Shown in pieces: positions 1 to 8,780 of a stretch of 20,000 nt of DNA. The DNA comes from Chara braunii. Taxonomy: Eukaryota; Streptophyta; Charophyceae; Charales; Characeae. Where the stretch lies: positions 1,766,788-1,786,787 of the forward strand of contig BFEA01000348.1 of the NCBI GenBank assembly GCA_003427395.1, given 5' to 3'. The stretch's first letter is position 1. Each line of letters starts with the position of its first letter. The notes beneath the pieces are model-generated. The model was not told where the DNA came from. It made no database searches and was given only the letters and a program-made list of their open reading frames with translations. Made by a program: the position numbers and the translations under genes.

Positions 1-1
1 T

Positions 2-1114
2 CTCCCTCTCCCTACCCACTATCAGCCACCAACCTATGTTCCACAGTTTCGACGGGATCACCTTCCACAGTTTGACGGCAGGTCCTCCGAGCTCCAAGGA
101 TGGATCACTACTGCTGAGAAGCAGCTTCGCTACCATGGTGTTGCCATGGAACTGTGGCCCGTCGAGATGTCCTCTCGCTTTACAGGCCGTGCAGCCTCCA
201 CCTGGCGCGACTTCCTCGCCCTCCGCTCACAGCGCGACGTACATGAGGGCATGTCTTGCCCCGAGTTTCGCGACTTCCTTCAGCAGTACTTTTCTCGCCC
301 TACGCCCACCCGCGACCCGATTATTCGTGTGGCTGAGATCAGATGGCTTGGTGGCGACAATGCCCTAGAGTCATACATCACGACATTCCATCGTGTACGC
401 GCTCAGATTCCCATCACAACCATATCTGAGGAAGCCATAATCCAGCGATTCCGGGCAGGCCTACCCCAGCCATTCCAGCTGCAGATGCTGGCCTATTCGA
501 TCCCCACCTTGCCTGAGGCTTTCAACATTGCTCGGGCCATCCATCTCACTTATGCACCACTAGTTGGTCCCGCGTCTCAGCCCACCGTTGCCCACTCTGC
601 CACTACTGCAGCCTCTCGCCCCTCTCATCCTCGACAGTCCTTTACATTCTGTCGTGGCCCCCGTAGAGGCTCTGGACGATCCCTCTCTCGTCGCTTGCAT
701 GCGCTGCTTCGTGACCCATCGAACATTGATGATGGCACTCCCTCAGATGATTCTGCGAGTGACCCAGATCAGGGACCCGACCCTCAGTCCCCCACGGAGG
801 ATGACGCCTCTTCCCATGACGACCGTCTTGTCCGGGCCCTTTCCGCCCTCTTCCGACGTCAGCCTTCATCCTCCAGGACTTGCTCTACGGCCACTCAACT
901 ACCCCTCCCAGCGGGCTTTGTCTTCCCTCGCAGCCGCCTGACCATTGCTGAGAATGAGGACCTTCGCACACAAGGCATCTGCACCCGCTGTCGCCTCGCC
1001 GGGCATACCTCCTCTACCTGCCCGTACGCAGACGCCCTCCAGAGTCACTTTGCACAGCAGGCTTGCCCTCAGGCTGTTCCCCCCCTCTCGACCTCCAGCT
1101 CCGCAGCCACCTAG
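2..1114 (+). CDS. gag: Ty3-type Gag (capsid/nucleocapsid), 5' partial
   Basis: The frame is open from base 2 to the stop ending at 1114, so the true start lies upstream. The first in-frame ATG in the window, at 146, falls inside the conserved capsid region. Residues such as FDGRSSELQGWI, followed by E..L, the GRAASTWRDF block and the stretch from VAEIRWLGGDNALESY to RFRAGLPQ, match the Ty3 retrotransposon-gag fold, which forms the virus-like particle shell. A Ser/Pro/Asp-rich low-complexity linker follows. A canonical CX2CX4HX4C zinc knuckle (C at 980, last C at 1019-1021) then provides nucleocapsid RNA binding. Gag ends about 30 residues after the knuckle. The pol frame (-1) overlaps its end across a run of seven C at 1079-1085, so Gag-Pol is made either by -1 frameshifting or was a single frame broken by an indel. 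Confidence 0.88.
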   Translation, partial: LPLPTHYQPPTYVPQFRRDHLPQFDGRSSELQGWITTAEKQLRYHGVAMELWPVEMSSRFTGRAASTWRDFLALRSQRDVHEGMSCPEFRDFLQQYFSRPTPTRDPIIRVAEIRWLGGDNALESYITTFHRVRAQIPITTISEEAIIQRFRAGLPQPFQLQMLAYSIPTLPEAFNIARAIHLTYAPLVGPASQPTVAHSATTAASRPSHPRQSFTFCRGPRRGSGRSLSRRLHALLRDPSNIDDGTPSDDSASDPDQGPDPQSPTEDDASSHDDRLVRALSALFRRQPSSSRTCSTATQLPLPAGFVFPRSRLTIAENEDLRTQGICTRCRLAGHTSSTCPYADALQSHFAQQACPQAVPPLSTSSSAAT

Positions 1115-1953
1115 CGGCGATCTCCCGCCCCGCTGACCCTCCCACAGTAGCAGGCATACCCGCCCGCGACTCTACCTTCGCGCTGCTTGCTACTCTTTCT
1201 GAGGACTCGGACCTGACTTCATCGTTGGTCACTCCTAGCGTCATTGACCCACTCTCCAGTGCCTCCACTTCTTCGCCTAGCGTCCCTCATGATCCTCCTC
1301 CTCCTCGTCCTCCTACTAGGCGTGCTCTTCGCACGGTGCGCTGCAGTGCTTCCCTCATTGCAACCGAGGATATCATTGACTTCCTGGACCTTGAGTGTGT
1401 TAAGGTCCACCTGGAACGTCTCCGCCTTAAAGAGCGCACCCTGTCCGCAATGTCTCAGCGCCTACACAACCCCGACCGCATCTTACCGATTATTCCAGTG
1501 CGCCTCGGGACCTCTACGAGAGTGTATCACGCACTATGGGACTCTGGCTCTACTGGCGACTTCATTCATCCTCGCGTAGTTAAGGAGGCATGCCTCTATA
1601 CATCCACCTACCCTTCCACTGTCACTGTCACGCTTGGCGACAATCAGGCCAAATCATTCGTCGAATCGGTGGTGCCTGATCTTCCATTCTCCTTCCCCTT
1701 GCGGATGCCCCATAGCCTTCGCAAGGCCCCTCGGTTCCATGACCAGTGGACCTTCGATGTCATGGAAACCCTATATGATCTTGTTCTTGGCACTGCCTAC
1801 TCCCATCAGTTCGCCCATGCTGGCCCCGATTGGACCCACAACGACCTCGTTCTTGACACCAAGGATGAGAAGCAATACCGTATTCCGTTGTTGGGCAAAT
1901 CGGATTCTACATCCCCCTCTCCTGTCAGTGTTGCCATCTTGACACCCACTTAG
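1063..1953 (+). pseudogene. pol: Pol fragment: linker and aspartic protease
   Basis: This frame is -1 relative to Gag. A variable Ser/Pro-rich linker leads into a retropepsin-like domain. The catalytic motif is DSG (GAC at 1540-1542) in the context ALWDSGSTGDFIHP, preceded by hydrophobic strands (ILPIIPVRLGT) as in Ty3-type proteases. The later block VLGTAYSHQFAHAGPDW resembles the flap and C-terminal region of these enzymes. The protease cleaves the Gag-Pol polyprotein into mature proteins. The frame is cut by TAG at 1951-1953 but continues in the same phase directly into the RT part, so this is a nonsense interruption and not a gene boundary. No in-frame ATG sits at the left end, which fits translation as an extension of Gag. 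Confidence 0.85.
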
Positions 1954-4575
1954 TTTCACCACATCCTTCGTCAGCCTGATGCTGAACTTTCCATCGTTGA
2001 CATCACGGATCTCCTTGTCTGTAACTCTATGCATCAGGACGCTGAGTTGGTCGAGCTCGACCCACCACTCCCTGAGCCCCCCGAGCCTCCTGACCCTTCA
2101 GCCTCTCCATCCCCCTTCACCCCTGCCAGCTCATCTCACCTTCTTGCATCTTGTACCACGGAGGCGCCATCGGTACCTATTCCCATACCGACTCCTTCCA
2201 CCCCTGCTTCAGACGCCGCTGCAGCCGAGGAGTTTGACAACCTCNTATNGACTTTGCANCCTANNGTTGCGGCCCTCCTTCGCGAGTATCGCGATGTTTT
2301 TCCTCCGACCGTCTCTTATAGCAGCATTCCTCCTATGCGCGATATCGAGCACCACATCCGGCTCGAACCTAACTACCGTGTCCAGCATCGCGCCCCATAT
2401 CGCCTCTCGGTCCCCGAAGCCCAGGAACTTAAACGCCAAATTGACGAGCTACTTCGTCAGGGCTTCATTAAACCGAGTACGACCCCATGGAGTGCACCTG
2501 TCCTATTCGATCACAAGAAGGATGGCACTCTCCGCCTCTGCCTCGATTACCACGGTCTCAACGAGTATACGGTCAGAAACAGTTACCCTATGCCTCGTGC
2601 GGATGATCTGTTCGACCGCCTCTCAGGCCACCACTTCTTCACGAAGATTGATCTTCGTAGCGGATATCACCAGATCCGCGTAGCCGAGGAGAACCAGCCT
2701 AAGACCGCTTTCTGTTCTCGTTTTGGGCACTACGAGTTTACCGTCATGCCTTTCGGTCTCCGTAATTCCCCTGCCATCTTCCAGACGGCTATGAACACGA
2801 TGTTCCAAGACCTTTTTGAGGACTCGGTTCTAGTCAACATCGACGACATCCTGGTCTACAGTCCTACCTTAGAGGAGCATCTGACCCACCTCCGCACTGT
2901 CCTCCAGCGATTACGCGACCATGGGTTTTATGCGAAGCTCTCCAAATGTCACTTCGCTCAACCCAAAGTCGACTTCCTTGGGCATCAGGTCTCCGAGCAC
3001 GGACTCCACATGGACGACTCGAAGATTCACGCCATTGTCGACTGGCCCACTCCTACCTCTCTTCTTGCGCTGCGTAGTTTCCTTGGGTTGACCAACTACT
3101 ATGGTCATTTTCTTAAAAACTACGCGCAATATTCTTCCCAGCTTACCCCCTTGACCCGCGGACGTCTACCTTTTTATTGGACCCCGGCTCACGAGGATGC
3201 TTTCCGCTCTCTCAAGCGGCTTGTCACGTCAGCTCCTGTCTTACACTTACCTGACTACTCGCGTCCATTCATCGTCACCACCGACGCATCTGACTTCGCT
3301 ATTGGAGCTGTTCTCTCGCAGATCTATCTTGCCCCCTCTACTTCTCCCGATTCCATAGAGTCTCGCCTCCCTCGCCTCCCTCGCATTCCTCGCTTCCCTC
3401 CTCCACCTCCAGCGACTGCGGCTCATCTTGCACCCATCGAGCCCACCCCCCCAGGGGCCCCACCCCCTTATATTCCTGACGTCCCTGATGACGGTACTGT
3501 CGAGTCTCGCGATGGAGAGTGTCCGGTTGCTTATCTATCTCGACAGCTACTTCCCGCTGAGCGTAACTACACTGCCGATGAGCGTGAGGTCCTTGCGCTG
3601 GTCTACGTTGTTAAGAAGTGGCGTCATCATTTGCACGGTCATATTTTCACCATTTTGACGGACAACTCTGTCCTCGCCGCCTTCCACACGAAGCCTAAGC
3701 TCACTTCTCGTCAGGCTCGTTGGTGGCGTGACCTCTCGGAGTTCGACTTCACCATAAAGAAGATTTCCGGCGAAAACAATCGTGTTGCAGATACCTTATC
3801 TCGCCGCCCCGATCTTCACTGCGAGGATCGTCAGCTATCTGCCATCTCAGCCCCTACCATCCACCCCGCCTTTCTGGATGAGAACCGGAACGCATACACC
3901 CAGTGCCCTGAGTTTCAGTCCATCTATGCTGACCTACAGGCTGGCAAGTCCGTNCNTAACTTCCAGCTCGATCCCTCTGGACTCCTATATTGGCTTGGTC
4001 GCCAAGGTACTCGTACTCCCCGCTTATGCGTGCCCTCTACTGGCCAGCTCCGCGTCCGGGCCGTCGCTGAGTGTCATGACCAGCGCGCCGCCGGTCATCT
4101 TGGTGTCTTCAAGACACTTGACCGCCTCTACTGCCATTACTACTGGGAGCACCGCCGTCCTTTCATCAAGGAGTACGTTCGCACCTGCAGGATCTGCCAG
4201 GAGACCAACATTCCCAACCACCCCTCCTATGGCCTTCTCCAACCCTTACCCATTCCTACTCAGCGTTGGACTTCTGTTTCCATGGACTTCATTGGCCCTC
4301 TTCGTCCCCCTACCCCACGAGGCCACGACGCCATCTTCGTCGTTGTCTGTCGGTTGACTAAGCATGCTCACTTCCTCCCTTGCAAGTATGCTAGTTCAGC
4401 CAAAGACATCGCCTNCCTATACTTCAACCGTATTGCCATCCATCACGGTCTTCCCACTAGCATCGTCTCTGACCGCGATCCCCGCTTTACATCTCATTTC
4501 TGGCGTGGACTCCATGAGATCTATGGCTCCGAGCTCCGCCTCTCCTTCTCCTATCACCCCCAGTCAGATGGATAG
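1954..4575 (+). pseudogene. pol: Pol fragment: reverse transcriptase, RNase H, integrase N-terminus and core
   Basis: This is the same phase as the protease part; an ATG occurs at 2029 but the frame is open from 1954. RT shows IDLRSGYHQIRV (motif A Asp at 2650), MPFGLRNSPAIFQ (motif B) and NIDDILVYS (catalytic DD at 2842-2847). RNase H shows TTDASDFAIGAVLSQ (Asp at 3283), YTADEREVLAL (Glu at 3586) and ILTDN (Asp at 3661). A roughly 63-codon proline-rich insert lies between the first Asp and the Glu. Integrase shows an HHCC zinc finger (His at 4075, Cys-x2-Cys at 4186-4197) and core aspartates in SMDFIG (4285) and VSDRDPRF (4471). The frame ends at TAG 4573-4575, two codons before the catalytic Glu. 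N bases at 2245-2265, 3954-3956 and 4414 leave a few residues unknown. Confidence 0.93.
3322..3510 (+). other. Proline-rich insertion inside the RNase H domain
   Basis: The conserved RNase H string ending in GAVLSQ (Gln codon 3319-3321) would normally be followed within about 10 residues by the PVAYLSR block (from about 3523). Here about 63 extra codons intervene, rich in Pro, Leu and Arg (for example LPRLPRIPRFPPPPP and PTPPGAPPPYIP). The phase is kept and both sides align to RNase H, so it is an in-frame insertion. Confidence 0.75.
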
Positions 4576-5595
4576 ACCGAGGTCACCAACAAAACTCTTG
4601 GGAGTATCCTCAAGAAGTTTGTTGAGAATGACTCTGATTGGGATCTGCATCTTGCTCACGCAGAGATTGCTTTTAACCATGTTATTTCCCCTGCCACTAA
4701 CATGTCTCCCTACTACTGTGACTTGGGATACCATCCCCGTGTCCCATCTGACCTTCTTCGTCCATCTCAGATCCATCCCGACACCAAATGCCCTGCCCTC
4801 GATGACTGGGTAAAGGAGATGGATGCCCTCCTTAGCAAGGCTCGCGAGAGCATTGCTCACTCCCAGACTCGCATGGCCACTCGCGCTAATCGCTCTCGCA
4901 TCGACCATCCCTTTAAAGTTGGCGACGAGGTTCTTGTCGATGCACGTCACTTTCAGCCCGAAGCTGACACACTTCGGAAATTCAGACGTCGATATATTGG
5001 ACCATGCACCATTCTTGCACCCGCCGGACCCAACCATTACTGTCCGGTGAGCTTCAAATTGAAGCTCCCCGATTCCATGTACCGCGCTAACTTACATGAT
5101 GTTTTTCATGTATCTCTTTTGCGCCCCTTCAGACGGTCTCCCCCAGAGTTCCATGGTCAACCTTACCCTCGCCCATCTCCCATCATCATTGAGGGTCATG
5201 AGGAGTTTGTCGTCTCTGATATTGCGTCCCGGCGTATGACTGATGGTGACCCTCCCCGCCTCGAGTATCTCGTTCGATGGAAGGGTTATCCTGACGAGGA
5301 GTCTACTTGGGAGCCTCTTGAGCACCTGAAGCATGCTATGACTTTCGTGCGTGCTTACGATCGTGCTCATTCGTTCCCTTCATCATCCTCCCCCCTTACT
5401 TCTCATCCTTTTACTACTGACCCTTCTACCTCTGCGACCACTAACATTCCCCCTCCTCCATCGATGGGTCCTCCTACTCCACCGGTACCCGCCTCAGGTC
5501 CTCCTCCCCCTGTGGATGTGGTTCCGCCTGTTGTTGCAGTTCATTCCTCTCGCCCTCAACGTACCCATCGACTTCCTTCTCGTTTTCGTGACTGA
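4576..5595 (+). pseudogene. pol: Pol fragment: integrase C-terminus and chromodomain
   Basis: This continues the pol frame immediately after TAG 4573-4575. The third integrase catalytic residue is the Glu at 4579-4581, 35 residues after the second Asp, which is the DX35E spacing. A GPY/F-like module follows (RYIGPCTILA, then VSFKLKLP and FHVSLLRPF, about 4980-5130). A chromodomain occupies about 5200-5365, with EFVVSDIASRR, then LEYLVRWKGYPDEESTWEP and an aromatic/acidic helix. Chromodomains of this class bind methylated histone tails and are thought to steer integration. The last 75 or so codons are proline/serine-rich and end at TGA 5593-5595. An ATG at 4702 could start a separate product but would leave out the catalytic Glu. 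Confidence 0.9.
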
Positions 5596-5659
5596 CCTAT
5601 ATCCCCCGTACGCTCTCTATCTTTTACCATTCCTGGACACTTATGCAGCAGCTCCCGGT

Positions 5660-5698
5660 TTCGGCTTCTACATTCGGCTCCTACATTCGGCTTCTACA
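5660..5698. repeat. 13-bp tandem repeat, three copies
   Basis: Three consecutive copies of TTCGGCTTCTACA start at 5660, 5673 and 5686 (the middle one with one change), followed by a partial fourth at 5699. Confidence 0.9.
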
Positions 5699-6425
5699 TT
5701 CGACTTTCGACCTCATTGCTGCTCCTCAGTACCAGAGTACATGTCGCATTGCTCGGGACTTCTATTCGGTTTTTGCAGTACTCCTACTTCATCCAGGCTA
5801 CTTCGGTTCGACTTCAGCCTCGCGACTCATCAGTGGACTACTTCACTTTTTCGGCTACAGAGTTTCCATCATTCCTACCTATCTACCACCCTCGAGCTTA
5901 CCCTTCAGTCGCATAATGACCCCTATTTTCCCTGTCTATGTGGGTGTGTCCACTTGCCGTCCTTCTGTCTTACCTTATGCTGCGCGCCCTCCTCTGAATG
6001 TACGTTTTCCTTGCTCGCCGCTTCTGGCTACATGTCTATGCCGGCATAACCCTCTCTCCTTCCAGGCTCACCTTATGTGTGCTCCCTTGTGTGAGTGCCC
6101 TTCCACCCTTTCAGCTGGCGGTACCCGTTTGATGGTTTCCATTGAGCCCGGTGTCGTGCTGTTACTCCCCCTCTGAGCCTGATGACCCCTTACCTGGTTG
6201 TGTGGGTGCCCCCTTGGAGTTTACTCTGAGAGCTGTACCTGCCGCCTTCCCACCCATTCNTATTTCTGNCATGCGACTGAGTCCCTTCCTCTTTTCTTCA
6301 GGTATTGTGCATTGTGTACAGGGCACGTGAGACTGTGCCACATTGGTTTTCGACTTAGGACATTGGTTTAGTTATTCTTTGGCCTTTAGGGCCCTGGTGT
6401 TGATGTATATTCAACCCCTTTGGCT

Positions 6426-6560
6426 AAGGAGACATTTTTCTCTTTCTTCGCCGACACAGGTCAGACATTTTTCTTTTTCTTGGCCGACACAGTTCTCTTT
6501 CTTGGCCGACACAGGTCAGACATTTTTCTACTTTTTGGGTCGACGCAGACCAGACATTAT
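6426..6560. repeat. Pyrimidine-rich diverged tandem repeat
   Basis: The phrase CGACACAGGTCAGACATTTT and shortened versions recur about four times, alternating with TTTCTCTTTCTTGGC-like tracts. Copies are imperfect and of unequal length. Such repeats are common in the untranslated 3' part of LTR elements. Confidence 0.7.
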
Positions 6561-6758
6561 GGTATAGATTAGGCTTGAGGCTTAGATTGCATTGCATCCT
6601 TTTTCATGCATGGAGCCTGCTCCGCATTTAGGATTGGTCCTTTTGCCGTTCCTTTTGGGTTTCCGCTATTTCAGCGGATAGCGTGTTTGATGTATCGCTT
6701 GATCCATTCACAGGTCCGAGGATCGTGTAGCGGTACCCCTACGGCCCGGCAGTGAGGC

Positions 6759-6795
6759 CGGACCAGTTTCAGGCCGTCGGCCTGACCCTGGTCCG
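6759..6795. repeat. Two-tier GC hairpin near the Ty3 3' end
   Basis: The outer arms CGGACCAG (6759-6766) and CTGGTCCG (6788-6795) are perfect complements. The inner arms TCAGGCC (6769-6775) and GGCCTGA (6779-6785) are also perfect, closing on a GTC loop. A smaller hairpin, CCTGGT/ACCAGG, overlaps at 6787-6803. Confidence 0.85.
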
Positions 6796-6851
6796 ATACC
6801 AGGTTTTCCTGTACCTGGACCTAGACCGGTATATCACTTCGGCCTAGGCCC

Positions 6852-6862
6852 AAGGGGGGAGG
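6852..6862 (+). other. Candidate polypurine tract of the Ty3 element
   Basis: AAGGGGGGAGG is the best uninterrupted purine run between pol and the next coding block, in a region that is otherwise pyrimidine-rich. A polypurine tract primes plus-strand DNA synthesis just upstream of the 3' LTR. The next bases (TTCATTC) do not start with TG, so either the LTR is altered or this is not the tract. Confidence 0.35.
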
Positions 6863-6939
6863 TTCATTCATTCAGTGGTTCGTTCATTCATTGGGCCGGA
6901 CTGGACCTTCACTCGGCGGCTGCTTCTCGTGTGTGTCCA

Positions 6940-6943
<4 letters not shown>

Positions 6944-6970
<27 letters not shown>
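6944..6970. repeat. (CT)n microsatellite
   Basis: An uninterrupted CT dinucleotide run of 27 bases lies about 45 bases before the start codon of the zinc-knuckle ORF. Confidence 0.97.
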
Positions 6971-6976
<6 letters not shown>

Positions 6977-7013
6977 TCCACACGTGCCTTCCGCACGTGC
7001 GTCGGTAGTAAGG

Positions 7014-7244
7014 ATGGCGTCGAGCAGGAAAGATCCTCCAAGAGGAGACGGAAGTAGTAGCGAAGCTGGGACGTCGAAACTGTGTTATAAGTGCAACACT
7101 GCGGGGCACTTTTCACGTGACTGTGCCAAGTATTGGATGTGCGATAGGTGCGGCCTTCGTACCTACACCATGGGAACCAAAAACAAACGTCACAAAGCAA
7201 GTGCAGACTACCGTCCCGAGGGGAGAGATCGGCACAATGAGTGA
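7014..7244 (+). CDS. Short CCHC zinc-knuckle protein, probable retroelement ORF fragment
   Basis: The ATG at 7014 opens a frame of about 76 codons. After a Ser/Lys/Gly-rich start comes CYKCNTAGHFSRDC, a perfect CX2CX4HX4C zinc knuckle, then a second Cys pair (CDRC) with no partner pair visible. Zinc knuckles of this type bind single-stranded nucleic acid and are typical of Gag or ORF1 proteins of retroelements. The frame overlaps the next one (7117-8337, +1 phase), and both are open across the overlap. The simplest reading is that one protein, zinc knuckle followed by coiled coil, was split by an indel. Two separate ORFs are possible. An upstream continuation without ATG exists back to 6891, but it is low-complexity translation of the (CT)n tract. 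Confidence 0.6.
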   Translation: MASSRKDPPRGDGSSSEAGTSKLCYKCNTAGHFSRDCAKYWMCDRCGLRTYTMGTKNKRHKASADYRPEGRDRHNE

Positions 7245-8337
7245 TCCATCAGAAAGCGCATTGATCAGGAAGTATATATTAGACAAAGTGAAGAGGAATG
7301 AAGAACGTGAGGAGCAGGAACGACTCAAGGCGGAAAGTAAGAAGAGAGAGGCTGAGTTGCAAAGCAAGATGGAGCGCAAGAAGTTAAAAGAAGAGATACG
7401 GAAGCGGGAAGAAGCTGAAAGAGATGAACGTTTGATGAGATGGCTGAAGATGCAGCTCTGGCGAGAGAACCGGTCGCCGGAGGACAAAGCAGAACGGAGA
7501 TTCCGTTTGAAGGTTGGACGGCGAAGTAGCAAGAAGGAGACGAGATCATCGGAGAAACGACGTTTACGAAAGATGATAGAATGTGCGGGTGGTGGCAGTA
7601 GCTCGTCAAAATTCGAGGATGAGGAATTGAATGATTTCCAAAAAAAAGCAGCCAAGGCGGAATTGTGTGAGAAACGGAAGCGGGGTGAGGATATGGCAAT
7701 CAGCAATAGCCCGCCATTAACAACCCCCTCTAAAGAACGAAGGACTAAGGGGAAGATTCCGGTGACCTCTGGTTCTTCCGGGAAGAAGGTGACGACAACG
7801 AGTGGGCGCTACAAGTTCCGGATGCGATCATCACCAAAGAAGTCACCACCGAAGCAACCTCCAGCTCGGAACTCGCCGCTCAAGAAGCAATCGCCTAAGA
7901 AGCTCGAAAATAAGAGATTCGACCCGAAGATGAAGGGAGTGGTTGCAAGTTGCGGCCCGGGAGGGGAGGAGAGGTACGTGGAAGATCTTCGTCGACATAC
8001 GATGGACGCGAATATAGACGACCTCAAAGTGATCTGCAAAGATCTGAAGATAAAGTATCGGAATCGCGAACAAGCGACTACAGCCATCACCGATCGTCGG
8101 CTTGCGGAAGCATACGACGCGAAATTTGCAGCCGCGTTGTCGGCGCGAATACCCTTACAAGGGTATCCGCCCTGGTTTTTGCAAGCGACAGGAAGGTTTG
8201 GTCAAGTTGGGTCTTTGAAGTGCCGGCGCGGAAAAACGCGGTGGTCACCCTCGCGCATTCTAAAGGCCGTCCAAGTAGGAGGGGTGAGTGGGCGCGCAGT
8301 TTTAAGGCGCGCATGTGATTTTTGCCCCTCCGATTAA
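7237..8337 (+). CDS. Lys/Glu-rich coiled-coil protein with a SAP-like C-terminal segment, probable retroelement ORF
   Basis: The frame is open from 7117. The first ATG is at 7237, giving about 366 residues. Residues about 8-75 are a highly charged helix (KRNEEREEQERLKAESKK and similar), predicted by eye as a coiled coil. A long basic Ser/Pro/Lys-rich region follows (KKSPPKQPP, KKQSPKKL). The segment MDANIDDLKVICKDLKIKYRNREQATTAI (about 8004-8090) resembles a SAP-type helix-extended-helix DNA-binding motif; this is a resemblance only. After about 8145 the protein runs through an 18-base palindrome and loses its earlier character, so the original ORF may have been truncated there. No enzymatic domain is visible. 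It may be the nucleic-acid-binding ORF of a retroelement related to the PLE further right, which is not proven. Confidence 0.55.
   Translation: MSDPSESALIRKYILDKVKRNEEREEQERLKAESKKREAELQSKMERKKLKEEIRKREEAERDERLMRWLKMQLWRENRSPEDKAERRFRLKVGRRSSKKETRSSEKRRLRKMIECAGGGSSSSKFEDEELNDFQKKAAKAELCEKRKRGEDMAISNSPPLTTPSKERRTKGKIPVTSGSSGKKVTTTSGRYKFRMRSSPKKSPPKQPPARNSPLKKQSPKKLENKRFDPKMKGVVASCGPGGEERYVEDLRRHTMDANIDDLKVICKDLKIKYRNREQATTAITDRRLAEAYDAKFAAALSARIPLQGYPPWFLQATGRFGQVGSLKCRRGKTRWSPSRILKAVQVGGVSGRAVLRRACDFCPSD
8149..8166. repeat. 18-base inverted repeat at the ORF C-terminal part
   Basis: ATACCCTT and AAGGGTAT are perfect complements around a 2-base centre, with a weaker outer GGC/GCC pairing. 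It lies where the charged protein loses its character and may mark a junction. Confidence 0.8.
8292..8312. repeat. Hairpin with GCGCGC arms and AGTTTTA-type loop (family C, copy 1)
   Basis: GCGCGC at 8292-8297 and 8307-8312 enclose AGTTTTAAG. Similar GCGC-arm hairpins with an AGYTTTA loop start occur at 15066 and 15625. Confidence 0.65.
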
Positions 8338-8780
8338 TCAAAACGCCGAGCATAATTACCCGGTCGATGGCTGTATGTCGATTAGACTAAGGATTAGGAA
8401 GTTTCGGTTCCCATTCACCGCGATCGGCCAGCGATAGATTCGGCATGTGAAATGGCGTAAGTGGTGGCCGCGACACAACCCGTGTGAGACAGCATGGGAA
8501 CTCGGTGGCCATGCGCGTGTTTGTAGGCGGACAAGGGGCTCGGGCTGTTTTCCCAGCCCATAATGGGAAGGGGGGGCCGCACTGCTTTATGTGAGAACCC
8601 GCGTGCACAAGTCTCAGGGTTGGGCTTAGCCCTATAGGTTACGGTGTCGGACTGGTATACAGTGGACGTAGGGATCGAGGCCAACAGCATGCAGTAGGGG
8701 AGCGGAGGAGCGTGGCGGAAAGGCTTGAGGGGTTGATGGGCCTGTAGGACTATCCCCCTCGCCTTTTACAACTGTGGGGG
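8338..8780. other. Non-coding stretch, no recognised content
   Basis: Open frames on both strands here have no recognisable domain. I see no RNA gene or mobile-element terminus. Confidence 0.5.

Larger units (their letters stand above)
5596..6851 (+). other. Non-coding 3' tail of the Ty3 element
   Basis: About 1.25 kb lies between the pol stop and the candidate polypurine tract. The + strand is pyrimidine-rich. Open frames here have no recognisable domain and look like low-complexity chance frames. The stretch holds a 13-bp tandem repeat (5660-5698), longer pyrimidine repeats (6426-6560) and GC hairpins (from 6720). It may contain part of the LTR, but no boundary can be fixed without the other LTR. 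Confidence 0.5.
1..6862 (+). mobile_element. Ty3/gypsy chromovirus LTR retrotransposon, 5'-truncated by window edge, inactive
   Basis: The domain order is Gag, protease, RT, RNase H, integrase (HHCC, then D,D,E core), GPY/F-like module and chromodomain, which is the chromovirus layout of Ty3/gypsy (Metaviridae-type) elements. The 5' LTR and primer-binding site lie upstream of the window, because the Gag frame is already open at base 2. Pol is in the -1 frame relative to Gag and carries TAG codons at 1951-1953 and 4573-4575. The 3' boundary is uncertain. The only good polypurine tract after pol is at 6852-6862, but no LTR beginning with TG follows it directly and no second LTR is available for comparison. 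The chromodomain suggests targeting to modified chromatin, which is family knowledge and not shown here. Confidence 0.93.

Noticed and set aside
5351-6176. Long plus-strand frames after pol, as a possible env-like ORF
   Set aside because: Leu/Ser/Pro-rich translation of pyrimidine-rich DNA in several overlapping phases, with no signal peptide followed by an ectodomain-like pattern.
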